Shown: positions 1 to 6,884 of the stretch, one piece after another
How the letters are laid out: the number at the start of each line of letters is the position of its first letter
Numbering within the stretch: position 1 is the first letter of the stretch
Assembly (NCBI GenBank): GCA_039914705.1
Contig: JBDSOT010000048.1
Coordinates: 1 to 9,817 of the forward strand
Length of the DNA: 9,817 nucleotides
Reading direction: 5' to 3'
From: JBDSTW01 sp039914705
GTDB lineage: Bacteria > Pseudomonadota > Gammaproteobacteria > SURF-13
Made by a program: the position numbers and the translations under genes
The notes under the pieces: generated by a model
Seen by the model: the letters and a program-made list of their open reading frames with translations, nothing else
What the model was told of the DNA's origin: nothing
Databases searched by the model: none

Positions 1-1667
1 GTGGAGAGCACCAGATGGCCGGTCAAACTTGCCTGCACGGCAATCTGCGCGGTTTCCAGATCGCGTATCTCACCGACCATGACGACGTCCGGATCCTGGC
101 GCAGAATGGCACGCAGACCGCGTGCGAAGGTCATGTCCACTTTGGTGTTGACGAGGGTCTGTCCGATGCCATCGAGGAAATACTCAATCGGATCCTCGAC
201 CGTCATGATATTGCGGCTTTTATCGTTAAGGCGGCTTAACACGGCATACAGTGTGGTGGTTTTGCCGGAGCCGGTCGGCCCGGTGACCAGGATAATGCCG
301 TGCGGCGAATGAATGATCTTATCCATGACAGCCAGCGGCGCGGGCGGCATGCCGAGCTGTTCCAGATCAAGGCGGCCGGCCTGTTTGTCGAGCAGACGCA
401 TCACCACGCGCTCGCCATGCCCGGAGGGCAGTGTGGATACGCGCACATCCACGGCCCGTCCGGCGATACGCAGCGAGATACGTCCGTCCTGTGGCAGGCG
501 TTTTTCCGCAATGTCGAGCTTGGCCATAACCTTGATGCGCGACACCAGCAGCGGGGCGAGCACGCGCTTGGGTTCGATTATCTCGCGCAGTACACCGTCA
601 ACCCGGAAACGCACTACCAGCCGCTCTTCGAAGGGTTCGATATGAATGTCGGAGGCGTTTTCCTTGATGGCCTCGGTTAACAGGGCATTAATGAGGCGAA
701 TGATGGGCGCATCGTCCTCACTTTCGAGGAGGTCTTCCGGCGCGCCCAGCTGACTCGCAACGCGGAACAGGTCCATGTCCTCACCCAGATCCCCCATCAT
801 TAACATGGCCTGGTTGGAACCTTGTTCATAACTGCGCTGCAATAGCGTTTCGAATTTGTCGGCCGTAACATTTTGCAGCTTCAAGGGCTGACCCACGAGA
901 CGGCGCACCTCGGCTAACGCCACCGCCGTCGTGCCCGGCTTGCACAATACAATTACGCGACCGTCTTCGATTCCCGCCGTGAGCACGCCATGACGCTTGG
1001 CGTAGGTAAAGGGTAAGCGTTGAGCTTCCTGTTGAGAGATCACTGGTTGCAGATTGATTACGGTGGCTTGCGCCTCCGCTAATGACGGGCTTAAATCGGC
1101 GTTTGCTAGCAATTCTGTAGACATTTTATCGACTAGGGCTATGACGGGTTTGAGGGCGGTGTCCGCAAACAGGCCAGAGGCTGCGGCTAACGGTTGAGCA
1201 GACGGGCGGAAGCCTTCGCCCTGCAACAGGCTCAGGGCCGGGGCTACCCGCTGTTCCGGCAAGACGCTGAGCGCAACCGGTTCATCTAGCCCATTACCGG
1301 CATTTGAACACTCACCTCTCACCAGTGAAATCAGCTTGTGCGCCAGCATGTTTCCACAATTACAGTTAAAGGCGCTAGTACCTTTTCCGTAAGTAATTGC
1401 ACTGTCATTGAATAACATGGGCAGCGTGGAACGCTCTAAGAGGGCATCAAGGAAATGCTGTTCCTCGTCGATACTGTCGTCGAGGTCCAGCAATAAGACG
1501 TCAATATGCTCTTGATCTATCAGGGTAAAAAATTGCTGATTGGGCGGGCGATTGACAACAACCTGCAAACCGCTTTCTTCCAGAATCGCGCCCAAATGGC
1601 TGCGTTGCTCTTCTGAACTGGATGCAATAGCTACACGTAGCTGTGGCGGGTGTTTTAAAATAATCAT
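1..1667 (-). CDS. gspE: Type II secretion ATPase GspE with an N-terminal receiver-like extension (partial, C-terminus beyond the window)
   Basis: GspE is the cytoplasmic hexameric ATPase that drives pseudopilus assembly in type II secretion. I translated the frame by hand: 555 codons are open from ATG 1667 to the left edge. Visible motifs are the MshEN/T2SSE_N-type domain (about 190-300, with LPFTYAKRHGVL near 218), ASDIHIEP (about 338-345), RFRVDG (353-358), Walker A GPTGSGKT (463-470, catalytic Lys469), the Asp box VEDPIEY (490-496) and Walker B VGEIRD (531-536). The window ends at GHLVLS, so the His box and the zinc-binding CM domain are not seen. A standard GspE has its Walker lysine near residue 270. 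The extra ~200 residues hold a receiver-like alpha/beta domain (about 9-115, with DVLLLDLDD around Asp61) and a linker. The start is secure: GGAGG sits 10 nt upstream, and an in-frame stop at 1710-1712 leaves no earlier ATG. It follows gspC and gspD on the same strand. Confidence 0.95.
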   Translation of the reverse strand, partial: MIILKHPPQLRVAIASSSEEQRSHLGAILEESGLQVVVNRPPNQQFFTLIDQEHIDVLLLDLDDSIDEEQHFLDALLERSTLPMLFNDSAITYGKGTSAFNCNCGNMLAHKLISLVRGECSNAGNGLDEPVALSVLPEQRVAPALSLLQGEGFRPSAQPLAAASGLFADTALKPVIALVDKMSTELLANADLSPSLAEAQATVINLQPVISQQEAQRLPFTYAKRHGVLTAGIEDGRVIVLCKPGTTAVALAEVRRLVGQPLKLQNVTADKFETLLQRSYEQGSNQAMLMMGDLGEDMDLFRVASQLGAPEDLLESEDDAPIIRLINALLTEAIKENASDIHIEPFEERLVVRFRVDGVLREIIEPKRVLAPLLVSRIKVMAKLDIAEKRLPQDGRISLRIAGRAVDVRVSTLPSGHGERVVMRLLDKQAGRLDLEQLGMPPAPLAVMDKIIHSPHGIILVTGPTGSGKTTTLYAVLSRLNDKSRNIMTVEDPIEYFLDGIGQTLVNTKVDMTFARGLRAILRQDPDVVMVGEIRDLETAQIAVQASLTGHLVLS

Positions 1668-1747
1668 TAGTAATATACCTCCAACCGCCCTATCAATAGA
1701 GCGCCGGCGCTAACCAGCAACTTACTCTTGCGATAAAGCTTGTCCAT
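1667..1747 (-). CDS. Candidate 26-residue ORF overlapping the gspE start (TAATG)
   Basis: In the 215-bp gap between gspD and gspE, an ATG at 1747 opens 26 codons. They end with TAA at 1669-1667, whose last A is the first base of the gspE ATG. The predicted peptide begins MDKLYRKSK, has a short apolar stretch LLVSAGALLIG and ends RLEVYY. That is a positively charged N-terminus followed by a segment rather short for a full transmembrane helix. A possible weak Shine-Dalgarno, AGGA, lies 4 nt before the ATG, which is closer than usual. I know of no gsp protein of this kind. It could be a real small protein, a leader ORF whose translation couples to gspE, or chance. The overlap geometry is the main support. 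Confidence 0.3.
   Translation of the reverse strand: MDKLYRKSKLLVSAGALLIGRLEVYY
1678..1682 (-). promoter_or_regulatory. Strong Shine-Dalgarno site of gspE
   Basis: GGAGG on the minus strand lies 10 nt before the gspE ATG at 1667. It is the best ribosome-binding site in the left half of the window and fixes the gspE start, which matters because it puts the receiver-like extension inside the protein. The site lies inside the candidate small ORF 1667-1747, so translation of that ORF would pass over it. Confidence 0.75.
1700..1711. repeat. Perfect 12-bp palindrome upstream of gspE
   Basis: AGCGCCGGCGCT is a perfect palindrome 33 bp before the gspE start codon and 17 bp before its Shine-Dalgarno. 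It could be a dimeric protein-binding site. A hairpin is less likely because there is no loop unless the central bases open. It also lies inside the candidate small ORF, where it would encode SAGA, so codon choice alone could produce it. Confidence 0.35.
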
Positions 1748-1882
1748 ATAATCCTATACCTTTACCCTCCCGGGCATGGTTAAGGCGTCCTTGTCTAAGA
1801 TAACTAAAGTTAACATGTGTTCCATCTTATACCATTAGCTCGATGTATTCTTCTAGCGCGATAATTCTTTAATTTAGCGGTA

Positions 1883-4069
1883 TCACTGCCCAGTATAGGT
1901 GAACCCGGGAACGCGGTTGGCGCTACCCGGTTCAGCTGCCTTGTTATCCGGGTCGGTTTGCACCGGCGGGATAATGGTCTGCGCCTTCTGGCCGATGCTG
2001 GCCGGGGCCTCGTTCAGCAGCTGCTCAATGGGCGGCAGTACTGGCGGAGTCTGATTCGGCTGTAGTGCTACGCCGTCTTCGGCCTTCTTGAGTTGCTCGG
2101 CGCGGATATAATTATACTTGCTACTGGCGATGCGCGCGCCGGTGGCAGGGTCACGCACGATCACCGGGTGCAGGAAGACCATCAGATTGGTCTTGCGCAC
2201 GGTGCTGGATTTGCTGCGAAACAGCGCGCCCAATACGGGTAGGTCGCCCAGTAAAGGCACCTTGCGCACGCTATCCACCACATTATTGTCGATCAGGCCG
2301 CCCAGCACGACGATTTTGCCATCATCTACCGTTACCGTGGTCTTGATGGCGCGTTTGTCGGTAATGATGTCGCTGGCGCTCGCGGTACTGGGAGAAATAC
2401 TGGAGACCTCCTGCTCGATCTCCAGCGTTACGGCATCGCCTTCATTGATCTGCGGCTTAATTTTTAACTTCAGGCCGACATCTTCGCGCTGAATGGTCTG
2501 GAATGGGTTGGTAGCAGCCGTATCGCCAAGCCCGGTGAAGTTACCGGTAACAAACGGCACATTCTGGCCGACAATGATCTCCGCCTCCTGGTTGTCCAGG
2601 GTAACCAGTGTTGGCGTAGACAACACATTGGTATCGGCGTCCGATAACAGCGCAGTGATGACGGCACGCACATCGGCGAAGCCGCCGGATCCGAAATAGC
2701 CCAGGCTGATGCCAGACCTTGCCAAGGCGGAGGTGTCAACGGCAATTCCCGGCACCCCGGTAGTGGCGTTAATCGCGGTACCGCCGACAATCCCGGCAAC
2801 ACTGCCTCCGCCAAAGACATATTGAATGCCCAGTTGCGCGGCCTTGGTCGAGGACACCTCGGCGATCACAGCCTCGACCACGACCTGCGCACGGCGTATA
2901 TCCAGTTGGCGAACCACGGCCTGAATGGAAGCAAACTGGGCCGGGGATGCGGTAATAACCAGGGCATTGGTGGCCTCATCGGCCTGGATGCTCAACTTCA
3001 CTTCATTATTGGGATTGCCTCCCGGGATGCCTTGCTGTCCGGGCCGGATTAATGGTGTCGGGTTATTGGGCTGAGGGTTTTCCAGCGCCAGGCTAGGAAT
3101 ATTATTATCCGGTTCACCGCTTAATAATCCGCCGGGGCTGAGCGTATCACCGCTTGCGTCGCGTCCGCGCCGGGCCGGAACACCGGTCAATACCTCGACT
3201 AGGTCGGTGGCCTTAGCGTAGCGCAGGTAAATCACATGAGTATCACCGCCGCCATCGTCAATCGCCGTATCAAGATGCGAAATCGTGGCGCGAATACGCA
3301 GGCGCTCAGCCTTGTCGCCGCTGATTAAAACGCTGTTGGTGCGCTCATCGGCGATCAGCGTGGTGCGCGAACCGGTCGGATTGGCCTGAATATTCTGCTG
3401 CTCCAGGGTGGTCAAAATGCGCACCAGTTCTGCCGCTGCGGCATGTTGCAGGCGAATAATCTCGACCTCATCGGTGCTCGGACGGTCAATGTTGCGAATT
3501 AGTTTGGCGAGGCGGTCGGTGTTGCCGGCGCGGTCAGAGATAACCAGCATGTTATTTTCCGGAAACGCCGCCATGTGCGCCTGCGGGCTTGCCAGCGGGC
3601 GCAGGATTGGCACCAGTTGCGCCGCCTGCACGTTCTGCAATTCCACAACACGCGTTACGATTTCATCGCCCGATCCCGGATTTTCACTATCGGTGGTAGG
3701 GATGTCGTTGAACTTGGCGTTGGCGTCGGGAATGATCTTAATGGCATTGCCGGCCGGCACGGCGGCAAAACCGTTGACCTCGAGTACTGACAGAAACACC
3801 TGATAGATTTCATTTTTCTCCATCGGCCGCGAGGAGATGATGGTGACCCTGCCATTTATGCGCGGGTCGACGATGAAATTCTTGCCGGTCACTTCCGCCA
3901 CCGTGGTGATCAGGGCGCGGATATCGGCGTCCTTGAAATTCAGGGTCGCAGGCTCGGCAACGGCGAGCAGCGGGATTGTAAACACTACCAATAGCAGGTA
4001 GCGGCAATAACGCTGCACTGCACGCAGGGCGATAATTTTTGTTGCATAGACACTCAGGTACCTGGACAT
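1883..4069 (-). CDS. gspD: Type II secretion outer-membrane secretin GspD
   Basis: GspD forms the multimeric outer-membrane channel through which folded exoproteins leave the periplasm. The 728-residue product starts with a signal peptide that has a long basic n-region, a core YLLLVVFTIPLLAVA and probable cleavage after Ala38. The N0 domain follows (about 41-114, TLNFKDADIRALI), then N1 (135-195), N2 (201-267) and N3 (275-390). N3 is split by a Gly/Pro/Asn-rich linker at about 298-355. The secretin core (about 395-640) contains VGQNVPFVTG (500-509) and VPLLGDLPVLGALFRS (604-619). A proline-rich tail of about 90 residues ends the protein and could carry a pilotin-binding region, but I see no specific motif. 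The start ATG 4069 has AAGGA about 7 nt upstream. gspC ends 50 bp before it, consistent with one operon. Confidence 0.97.
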   Translation of the reverse strand: MSRYLSVYATKIIALRAVQRYCRYLLLVVFTIPLLAVAEPATLNFKDADIRALITTVAEVTGKNFIVDPRINGRVTIISSRPMEKNEIYQVFLSVLEVNGFAAVPAGNAIKIIPDANAKFNDIPTTDSENPGSGDEIVTRVVELQNVQAAQLVPILRPLASPQAHMAAFPENNMLVISDRAGNTDRLAKLIRNIDRPSTDEVEIIRLQHAAAAELVRILTTLEQQNIQANPTGSRTTLIADERTNSVLISGDKAERLRIRATISHLDTAIDDGGGDTHVIYLRYAKATDLVEVLTGVPARRGRDASGDTLSPGGLLSGEPDNNIPSLALENPQPNNPTPLIRPGQQGIPGGNPNNEVKLSIQADEATNALVITASPAQFASIQAVVRQLDIRRAQVVVEAVIAEVSSTKAAQLGIQYVFGGGSVAGIVGGTAINATTGVPGIAVDTSALARSGISLGYFGSGGFADVRAVITALLSDADTNVLSTPTLVTLDNQEAEIIVGQNVPFVTGNFTGLGDTAATNPFQTIQREDVGLKLKIKPQINEGDAVTLEIEQEVSSISPSTASASDIITDKRAIKTTVTVDDGKIVVLGGLIDNNVVDSVRKVPLLGDLPVLGALFRSKSSTVRKTNLMVFLHPVIVRDPATGARIASSKYNYIRAEQLKKAEDGVALQPNQTPPVLPPIEQLLNEAPASIGQKAQTIIPPVQTDPDNKAAEPGSANRVPGFTYTGQ

Positions 4070-4119
4070 TAATCGATCCTTTAGTATGATAATTATGATG
4101 ATTGCCTGCGAAAATAACC

Positions 4120-5052
4120 TTATTCGTTAATGCCGGCGGCCAGCGTTTTAGTCTGGCCGTTGCGATTGACCACCAGTTGCACCTGAGTCGCGGTAGTCAG
4201 GTTCTGCATGATCTCGAATGCCTTGGCGGGATTATCCAGCGTAATGCCGTTGACTGCGGTCACCACATCCCCTGGCTCCAGGCCTAAGCCGCTGAATAAG
4301 GCGGGATCGCTACCCGGTTGCATACGATAACCCATGAATTTCCCACCCTCCTGAACCGGCTCGGCCTGCGCCACGCCAGCCAGACTCTGCGGATTAGTCG
4401 CCAAGGCATCGCGATAATTACGTAACGACGAACTGATATTGGCGGCTTGAGAATCTGCCGCCTGGGCCGCCAGGTTGGCCGCTACGTCGGGCGGCGGAGA
4501 ACCCTCCGGAAATTCCGGATTCATAAACTCAGCCCCCGGCAGGGCTGTGGGCAAATTAGCGGGCAGCGCATTATTCGCCTGTCCGCCAGTTGAGGCATCG
4601 CCGGCAAGCATCAGGATTTCGTCCTGATTATTACGGTTAAGCACAATATGGTCGGCGAAAATTTCTTTTAATGTCGCCTCGCCCGGTAGCTGCGCATTGA
4701 TGGCATAGGAATCTTCCCGGCCGGCCTGATCCGCAATAATCGCACGGGCATTTAACGGATCATTAGAGGCAATCACGCCTTTGAGCGTCAGCTTGAGCGG
4801 GGTTACGGGTACCACCTTAGGTACCTCGGCAACCTGGGCATTGGACGCCTGCGGCTCCCCAAAGAGATGCAAGTTGGCAATGCTTTGCGGCGCGGCCATA
4901 GTCATCGTTGGCACGGCTGCACGGTTAGCGGTTATCACAGGCGCTTTCTCGGCAATCACCGCCGTCGGCCACATCAGCCAGGTGAGTTGCGCGAGAGTAT
5001 AGGCCAGGATTATGACCAACCCTGCATTGATCAAGGGTATCAGACGTTGCAT
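4120..5052 (-). CDS. gspC: Type II secretion inner-membrane protein GspC
   Basis: GspC links the inner-membrane platform to the GspD secretin through its periplasmic HR domain. From ATG 5052 the protein has 310 residues: one N-terminal transmembrane helix (about 5-27, LVIILAYTLAQLTWLMW), a proline/alanine-rich stretch, an HR domain (about 61-151, from NLHLFGEP through LKLTLKGVIASNDP to NQDEILML), a disordered linker rich in Ala, Pro and Gln (about 152-230), and a C-terminal PDZ domain (about 233-307, with LGLEPGDVVTAVNGI). The start is uncertain. The frame extends to a TTG at 5067, adding five residues. ATG 5052 has AAGG only 3 nt upstream, whereas the TTG lacks a clear ribosome site. I prefer the ATG. 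The first gene of the visible gsp block, it has no recognised gene between it and the gap upstream. Confidence 0.93.
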   Translation of the reverse strand: MQRLIPLINAGLVIILAYTLAQLTWLMWPTAVIAEKAPVITANRAAVPTMTMAAPQSIANLHLFGEPQASNAQVAEVPKVVPVTPLKLTLKGVIASNDPLNARAIIADQAGREDSYAINAQLPGEATLKEIFADHIVLNRNNQDEILMLAGDASTGGQANNALPANLPTALPGAEFMNPEFPEGSPPPDVAANLAAQAADSQAANISSSLRNYRDALATNPQSLAGVAQAEPVQEGGKFMGYRMQPGSDPALFSGLGLEPGDVVTAVNGITLDNPAKAFEIMQNLTTATQVQLVVNRNGQTKTLAAGINE

Positions 5053-5323
5053 TGGCCTTCGCGGCAAAGCATATAGGTACTCTTTCAGCCTATGAATAAT
5101 ATGATCTAGCGCGCCTTAGCGGGTAAACGCGCAGACGCCATGGGCACAAGTTTGCAATGCTAGCAGAAACCGCTCTAAAGAGGAAAGGCCAAGGACACGA
5201 GGGGGTTGTGGTAAATATTTGATAAGTGGAAGAATTAGGATGTCCGCCAGGGAAATAAATCACTTCCTGGGCGATAATTCAGTCAACTCTTACATCGAAC
5301 AGCGGTTAAATCGTGATCCCAAC
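5053..5323. other. Intergenic region between gspC and the SET-domain gene
   Basis: This 271-bp AT-richer gap must hold the gspC promoter if the gsp block is transcribed separately. The best sigma-70-like candidate I see on the minus strand is TTTACC, 17 bp, TCATAT (about 5100-5128). It is weak and I do not call it. An imperfect hairpin lies at 5245-5273 (about 9 bp with two single-base bulges, 9-nt loop). It follows the SET-gene stop by about 50 bp, but no U-tract follows it on either strand, so it is not a convincing intrinsic terminator. No RNA gene or repeat is recognisable. Confidence 0.4.
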
Positions 5324-5794
5324 TCATAACTTTGCGTACTTGAGCTTGAGATAAGGCAGGAGATAGGGCGCAAGTCTCTGCTGGTGGGCGGCCTCGAGAT
5401 GACGAAATGAAGTTACCCGTTTGCGGCAATTGCCCGCCCCGCACGCGCAGGCAAAACCGGCAAAATCTTCTTCGTCGATAGCGGTGCTGTAATCCCAGCT
5501 AATCTCTTCATCGGCGGCGATATCGCGCAGGGCAACCAGGCTTAGTTCTGAATCGGATTCAGCATTGCCGAAGGCGGCATTGGGATCGCAGCAGTGATTG
5601 ACATAATCATCGGCCGCGCCCGACGGGCCGAGATAAAGCTGTTCGCCTATTTGCAGGTGGTAATCATCAAAATTCACCTGCGCGCAGTGAAGAGTTTCAC
5701 CGGCAAATTGCAGTATATCCTCCCCCGCCTCTAGCGGCCTGGCCGCAAACACGCCCTTGCCGTGCTGCGCGCTCGTCTTTATGTAGACCTTCAA
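5324..5794 (-). CDS. Small SET-domain protein, probable protein-lysine methyltransferase
   Basis: SET-domain proteins transfer a methyl group from S-adenosylmethionine to lysine side chains. This 156-residue protein is a compact SET fold with an apparently complete set of motifs: HGKG (11-14, cofactor loop), NHCCDPN (66-72, matching the NHxCxPN pseudoknot motif), EEISWDYS (96-103) and a post-SET cysteine cluster at Cys116, Cys118 and Cys123. With Cys69 these could bind one zinc ion, as in eukaryotic SET enzymes. No other domain is visible. The start is a TTG at 5794 that overlaps the hemF stop TGA (5793-5791) as TTGA. No upstream in-frame ATG or GTG was found, and the SET motif at residue 11 rules out a much later start. 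Translation probably depends on coupling to hemF. The substrate cannot be told from sequence; it may be a ribosomal or DNA-binding protein, but that is inference. Confidence 0.88.
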   Translation of the reverse strand: MKVYIKTSAQHGKGVFAARPLEAGEDILQFAGETLHCAQVNFDDYHLQIGEQLYLGPSGAADDYVNHCCDPNAAFGNAESDSELSLVALRDIAADEEISWDYSTAIDEEDFAGFACACGAGNCRKRVTSFRHLEAAHQQRLAPYLLPYLKLKYAKL

Positions 5795-6744
5795 CGTGCC
5801 GCTTCTATATTTTGTGGTACGACATCTTGCGATACATCCAGCCAGTCATGCGGCTTGAGGAATATATCGTACAGCCTCGCCTCCGCCGTGCCGGGTTCAG
5901 GCTGCCAGTTGTAACGCCACTTTACCAAGGGTGGCAACGACATCAAGATGGATTCGGTGCGTCCGCCGGATTGCAGGCCGAACAAGGTGCCGCGGTCGTA
6001 GACCAGGTTAAATTCCACATAACGCCCGCGCCGGTAGAGTTGAAAATCGCGCTCGCGTTCGCCGTAAGGCAGGTGTTTGCGGCGCACTACAATGGGCAAA
6101 TAAGCAGACAATAAATGATCGCCGACACTTTGCATAAAACCAAAACAACGCTCGAAACCGCCCTCGTTGAGATCATCAAAAAATAAACCGCCGATGCCGC
6201 GCGGTTCGTTGCGATGCTTGAGGAAAAAATACTCGTCGCACCATTTCTTATAGCGCGCATAAACCTCGGTGCCGAACGGCGAGCAGGCCTCCCGCGCGGT
6301 GCGGTGCCAGTGCACGGCATCTTCCTCGAAACCGTAATACGGCGTTAAATCAAACCCGCCGCCAAACCACCAGATCGGTTCCTCACCCTCTTTATCGGCG
6401 ATAAAGAAGCGCACATTGCAATGCACCGTTGGCACATACGGATTGCGTGGGTGAAACACCAGCGACACGCCGAGCGCCTGCCACCGCCGCCCGGCCAATT
6501 CTGGCCGATGTGCTGTAGCCGAAGGCGGCAGCTTATCGCCGGACACATGCGAGAACCCGATACCCGCCTGTTCAAACACCGCGCCATCGGCCATCACACG
6601 CGAGCGTCCGCCTCCGCCTTCGGCACGCTCCCAGATATCTTCACTGAACCGGCCGGCGCCATCTTCAGCCTCAAGGGCGGCGCAGATACCCTCTTGCAGG
6701 CCCATTAAATATGTTTTTACAACGTTTATGTCGGGTGTATCCAT
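5791..6744 (-). CDS. hemF: Oxygen-dependent coproporphyrinogen III oxidase HemF
   Basis: HemF oxidatively decarboxylates coproporphyrinogen III to protoporphyrinogen IX in aerobic heme synthesis, in the cytosol. From ATG 6744 the protein has 317 residues, close to the usual ~300. The family signature WWFGGGFDLTPYY is at 125-137. His98, His108, His147 and His177 match the four metal-associated histidines of E. coli HemF with an offset of two. VEFNLVYDRGT (243-253) and GLQSGGRTESILMSLPP (256-272) are also typical. The reading frame stays open up to 6903, but residues upstream of this ATG (for example YFAALRMTS) come from a dispersed repeat and would overlap rsmE, so I reject the longer form. 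The ribosome site (GAGA) is weak. The stop overlaps the SET-gene start. A heme pathway needing oxygen implies at least facultative aerobic life. Confidence 0.97.
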   Translation of the reverse strand: MDTPDINVVKTYLMGLQEGICAALEAEDGAGRFSEDIWERAEGGGGRSRVMADGAVFEQAGIGFSHVSGDKLPPSATAHRPELAGRRWQALGVSLVFHPRNPYVPTVHCNVRFFIADKEGEEPIWWFGGGFDLTPYYGFEEDAVHWHRTAREACSPFGTEVYARYKKWCDEYFFLKHRNEPRGIGGLFFDDLNEGGFERCFGFMQSVGDHLLSAYLPIVVRRKHLPYGERERDFQLYRRGRYVEFNLVYDRGTLFGLQSGGRTESILMSLPPLVKWRYNWQPEPGTAEARLYDIFLKPHDWLDVSQDVVPQNIEAAR

Positions 6745-6803
6745 AGGTTCTCTAGATAGGCGGTAATCAAGCGTTGTTATCGTACCTGTTTCAGTCTTAA
6801 GCG

Positions 6804-6847
6804 TGTAGGGTTGCGTCGGCTCCGCCTGCGGCTTGAGCCGTCCTACA
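6804..6847. repeat. Inverted-repeat module in the rsmE-hemF gap
   Basis: A 44-bp element is bounded by TGTAGG (6804-6809) and CCTACA (6842-6847), exact reverse complements. Inside are CGGCTC (6817-6822) and GAGCCG (6835-6840), which pair as a second arm, and CCGC-CT-GCGG at the tip. The left arm has a 7-nt unpaired bulge and the right arm one base. It resembles short REP- or MITE-like dispersed intergenic repeats, but only one copy is in the window. It lies 60 bp before the hemF ATG, so it would be within the hemF leader if transcription comes through from rsmE. Confidence 0.55.
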
Positions 6848-6853
6848 TAGCTT

Positions 6854-6879
6854 GTCATCCTGAGCGCAGCGAAGTATCT
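6854..6879. repeat. Dispersed-repeat fragment (TGTCATCCTGAGCGCAGCGAAG type)
   Basis: The stretch beginning TGTCATCCTGAGCGCAGC and continuing to TATCT closely matches a short repeat I know from many bacterial genomes, seen there as variants of CTTCGCTGCGCTCAGGATGACA. Translated on the minus strand it yields the well-known spurious peptide FAALRMT. It directly abuts the 6804-6847 inverted repeat and lies 5 bp past the rsmE stop. No second copy is in this window. Confidence 0.5.
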
Positions 6880-6884
6880 GATAA

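Noticed and set aside
1..680. Plus-strand ORFs of 103-126 codons across the left edge.
   Set aside because: They are antisense shadows of gspE, whose Walker A, Walker B and flanking motifs are read on the minus strand.
1762..1833. A 23-codon minus-strand ORF (starts MEHMLTLVILDKD) between gspD and the 26-codon ORF.
   Set aside because: No convincing ribosome site and no coupling geometry; nothing distinguishes it from chance.
5245..5273. Imperfect CCAGG/CCTGG hairpin downstream of the SET gene as an intrinsic terminator.
   Set aside because: Two bulges, a 9-nt loop and no U-tract on either strand.
5240..5329. A 29-codon plus-strand ORF (starts MSAREINHFLG) running into the SET-gene end.
   Set aside because: Its AGGA abuts the ATG with no spacing, it has no recognisable features, and such ORFs are expected by chance in an AT-rich gap.
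6785..6815. Similarity of the codons upstream of hemF (TQPYTLK) to the rsmE N-terminus (TQPYTIE) as a possible duplicated leader.
   Set aside because: Only five identical residues, differing at most third positions, and the hemF side is non-coding repeat; probably coincidence.
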